Source: CAYOHY01 sp964403885 (GTDB lineage Bacteria; Actinomycetota; Coriobacteriia; Anaerosomatales; PHET01). Taken from it: a stretch of DNA of 7,984 nt. Position numbers and translations under genes: made by a program. This document shows, piece after piece, positions 6,609 to 7,984 of this stretch. Under the pieces are notes generated by a model. The model searched no databases. It saw only the letters and a program-made list of their open reading frames with translations, and was not told where the DNA came from. Each line of letters starts with the position of its first letter. Position 1 is the stretch's first letter. Location: assembly GCA_964403885.1 (NCBI GenBank), contig CAYOHY010000073.1, positions 1 through 7,984 of the forward strand. Reading direction: 5' to 3'.

Positions 6609-7984
6609 ATGACATTCAAGACGATCATCGAACCGTTCCGCATCAAGGTCATCGAGCAGATCAAGATGACCACGCCCGAGCAGCGAGAGGAGATGCTGGC
6701 CTCCGCAGGGCACAACATCTTCTCCTTGCGCTCGGAAGACGTGATCATCGACCTGCTCACCGACTCCGGCACCGGCGCCATGAGCGCCAACCAGTGGGGC
6801 GGTGTGATGCGCGGCGACGAGTCCTACGCCGGCAGCCCGTCGTACTTCCACTTCTACGACTCGATCCACGACGTGACCGGCTTCGAGTACGTCATCCCCA
6901 CGCATCAGGGCCGCGCCGCCGAGCGCATCTTGTTCTCCGTGATGTGCAAGGAAGGCGACGTGGTCCCCAACAACAGCCACTTCGACACCACGCGCGCCAA
7001 CGTCGAGTTCCGCGGAGCCGTCGCGCTCGACCTGCCCAGCGCACAGCTGGCCGACATGGACTCGGACTTCCCCTTCAAGGGCGACATGGACGTCGAGCGC
7101 CTGCGCGCGGCCTTCGCCGAGTACGGTCCCGAGCGCATCCCCATGGTCATGATCACCGTCACCAACAACTCGGGCGGGGGCCAGCCGGTGTCGCTCGCCA
7201 ACATGCGCGAGGTCGCCGAGGTCTGCCGCCAGTACGACAAGCCCCTCTACCTCGACGCCTGCCGACTCGCCGAGAACGCGAAGTTCATCCAGATGCGCGA
7301 GCCGGGCTACGCCGACAAGACCGTGCGCGAGATCGTGCGCGAGATGTGCGGCCTGGCACAGGGCTGCACCATGAGCGCCAAGAAGGACGCGATCGTGAAC
7401 ATGGGCGGGTTTCTCGCCACGCGCGACCCGGAGGTCCGGCGCCAGGCGCAGAGCCTGCTCATCCTGACCGAAGGCTTCCCCACCTACGGCGGCCTGTCCG
7501 GGCGCGACCTCGAGGCGCTCGCCATCGGCATGCAGGAGGGCATCGACGAGGACTACCTGCACTACCGCCTCGCCTCGACCCGCTACATCGGCCAGCACCT
7601 GCGCGACGCCGGGGTGCCGCTGCTGTGGCCTGCGGGCGGGCACGCGATCTACCTCGACGCCAAGCGCTTCGCCCCGCACCTGGCCCCCACGCAGTACCCG
7701 GGCGTCGCGGTCGCCAACGCGATGTACCTGCTGGGCGGCGTGCGCGCCTGTGAGATCGGGTCGCTGATGTTTGGTTCGCGCGATCCGGAGACCGGCGAGG
7801 AGCTGGCCGGTCCGCGCGAGCTCGTGCGCCTCGCGATCCCTCGACGGGTCTACACGCAAAGCCACATGGACTACGTGATCGAGGTCGTGATCAAGGCGTT
7901 CGAGGAGCGCGATTCGCTGCCCGCGTATCGCATCGTCGAGCAGGCCCCGTTCCTGCGGCACTTCTCGGCGAAGCTCGCGCCGGT
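6609..7984 (+). CDS. tnaA: Tryptophanase (L-tryptophan indole-lyase), cut at the extreme 3' end
   Basis: PLP enzyme that cleaves tryptophan to indole, pyruvate and ammonia. The reading frame from ATG 6609 runs open for 458 codons to the window edge. It ends in LRHFSAKLAP, matching the very C-terminus of E. coli TnaA, so only one or a few codons are missing. Landmarks: EPFRIKVIE (8-16), IDLLTDSGTGAMS (47-59), phosphate-binding THQGR (98-102), LDACRLAENA (215-224, Asp216 at the PLP pyridine nitrogen), MSAKKDA (255-261, Lys259 the PLP lysine), EGFPTYGGLSGRDLE (288-302) and AIPRRVYT (409-416, Arg412 for the substrate carboxylate). Three residues separate it from tyrosine phenol-lyase: Asp126 in HFDTT (Thr in TPL), Ile383 in CEIGS (the phenol-contacting Arg in TPL), and His451 in LRHF (Phe in TPL). 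It diverges from padR across a probable operator. No TnaC-like leader peptide precedes it. Confidence 0.95.
   Translation, partial: MTFKTIIEPFRIKVIEQIKMTTPEQREEMLASAGHNIFSLRSEDVIIDLLTDSGTGAMSANQWGGVMRGDESYAGSPSYFHFYDSIHDVTGFEYVIPTHQGRAAERILFSVMCKEGDVVPNNSHFDTTRANVEFRGAVALDLPSAQLADMDSDFPFKGDMDVERLRAAFAEYGPERIPMVMITVTNNSGGGQPVSLANMREVAEVCRQYDKPLYLDACRLAENAKFIQMREPGYADKTVREIVREMCGLAQGCTMSAKKDAIVNMGGFLATRDPEVRRQAQSLLILTEGFPTYGGLSGRDLEALAIGMQEGIDEDYLHYRLASTRYIGQHLRDAGVPLLWPAGGHAIYLDAKRFAPHLAPTQYPGVAVANAMYLLGGVRACEIGSLMFGSRDPETGEELAGPRELVRLAIPRRVYTQSHMDYVIEVVIKAFEERDSLPAYRIVEQAPFLRHFSAKLAP

Noticed and set aside
6465..7961. Minus-strand open frame of 498 codons opposite tnaA
   Set aside because: An antisense shadow. 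The plus-strand frame from 6609 carries every tryptophanase motif and would also conflict with the padR-tnaA operator region.
6609..7984. Tyrosine phenol-lyase as an alternative to tryptophanase
   Set aside because: Asp126, Ile383 and His451 are the tryptophanase residues at the three positions that distinguish the enzymes; tyrosine phenol-lyase would have Thr, Arg and Phe.

Overview
The window is G+C-rich DNA (roughly two thirds or more by eye), densely packed with short intergenic gaps, frequent GTG starts and strong purine-rich ribosome binding sites. This fits a high-GC Gram-positive lineage. Actinomycetota, possibly an anaerobic group such as Coriobacteriia, is my best guess from the gene mix (histidine utilisation, tryptophanase, an HsmA-type membrane protein). 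It rests on gene content and style only and is low confidence. No RNA gene, insertion sequence, CRISPR array or phage gene is visible, and no gene-free stretch exceeds about 170 bases.

Left part (1-4184), histidine utilisation. hutH (histidine ammonia-lyase) and hutU (urocanate hydratase, cut by the left edge) lie on the minus strand as a tight operon, hutH first. hutG, an arginase-fold formimidoylglutamase, diverges from hutH across a 168-base control region. Together they would cover histidine to urocanate, urocanate to imidazolonepropionate, and formiminoglutamate to glutamate plus formamide. Imidazolonepropionase (hutI) is not in the window and may lie beyond the left edge, downstream of hutU.

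Middle part (4181-6455), a minus-strand membrane and regulatory operon. It reads padR (PadR-family repressor), an uncharacterised four-helix membrane protein, an HsmA-family four-helix membrane protein, and then, after 41 bases, a two-helix membrane protein carrying a histidine-kinase-type ATPase domain without a recognisable phospho-acceptor histidine domain. The first three genes overlap or nearly touch, so they are probably translationally coupled. The last gene runs tail to tail into hutG, and the two stop codons share the bases CTAG.

Right part (6456-7984). tnaA (tryptophanase) diverges from padR and is cut at or very near its last codon. The 153-base gap between them holds the most striking non-coding signal: a perfect 15-base inverted repeat spanning 6476-6521, each arm centred on a near-palindromic TACGA-N-TCGTA element. 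It is the obvious candidate operator for the PadR protein and could control padR-hsmA, tnaA, or both.

The best candidate for something undescribed is the padR / unknown membrane protein / hsmA unit with its paired operator. It resembles the heme-sensing HsmR-HsmA system known in Clostridioides difficile, but with a different regulator family and an extra membrane partner.
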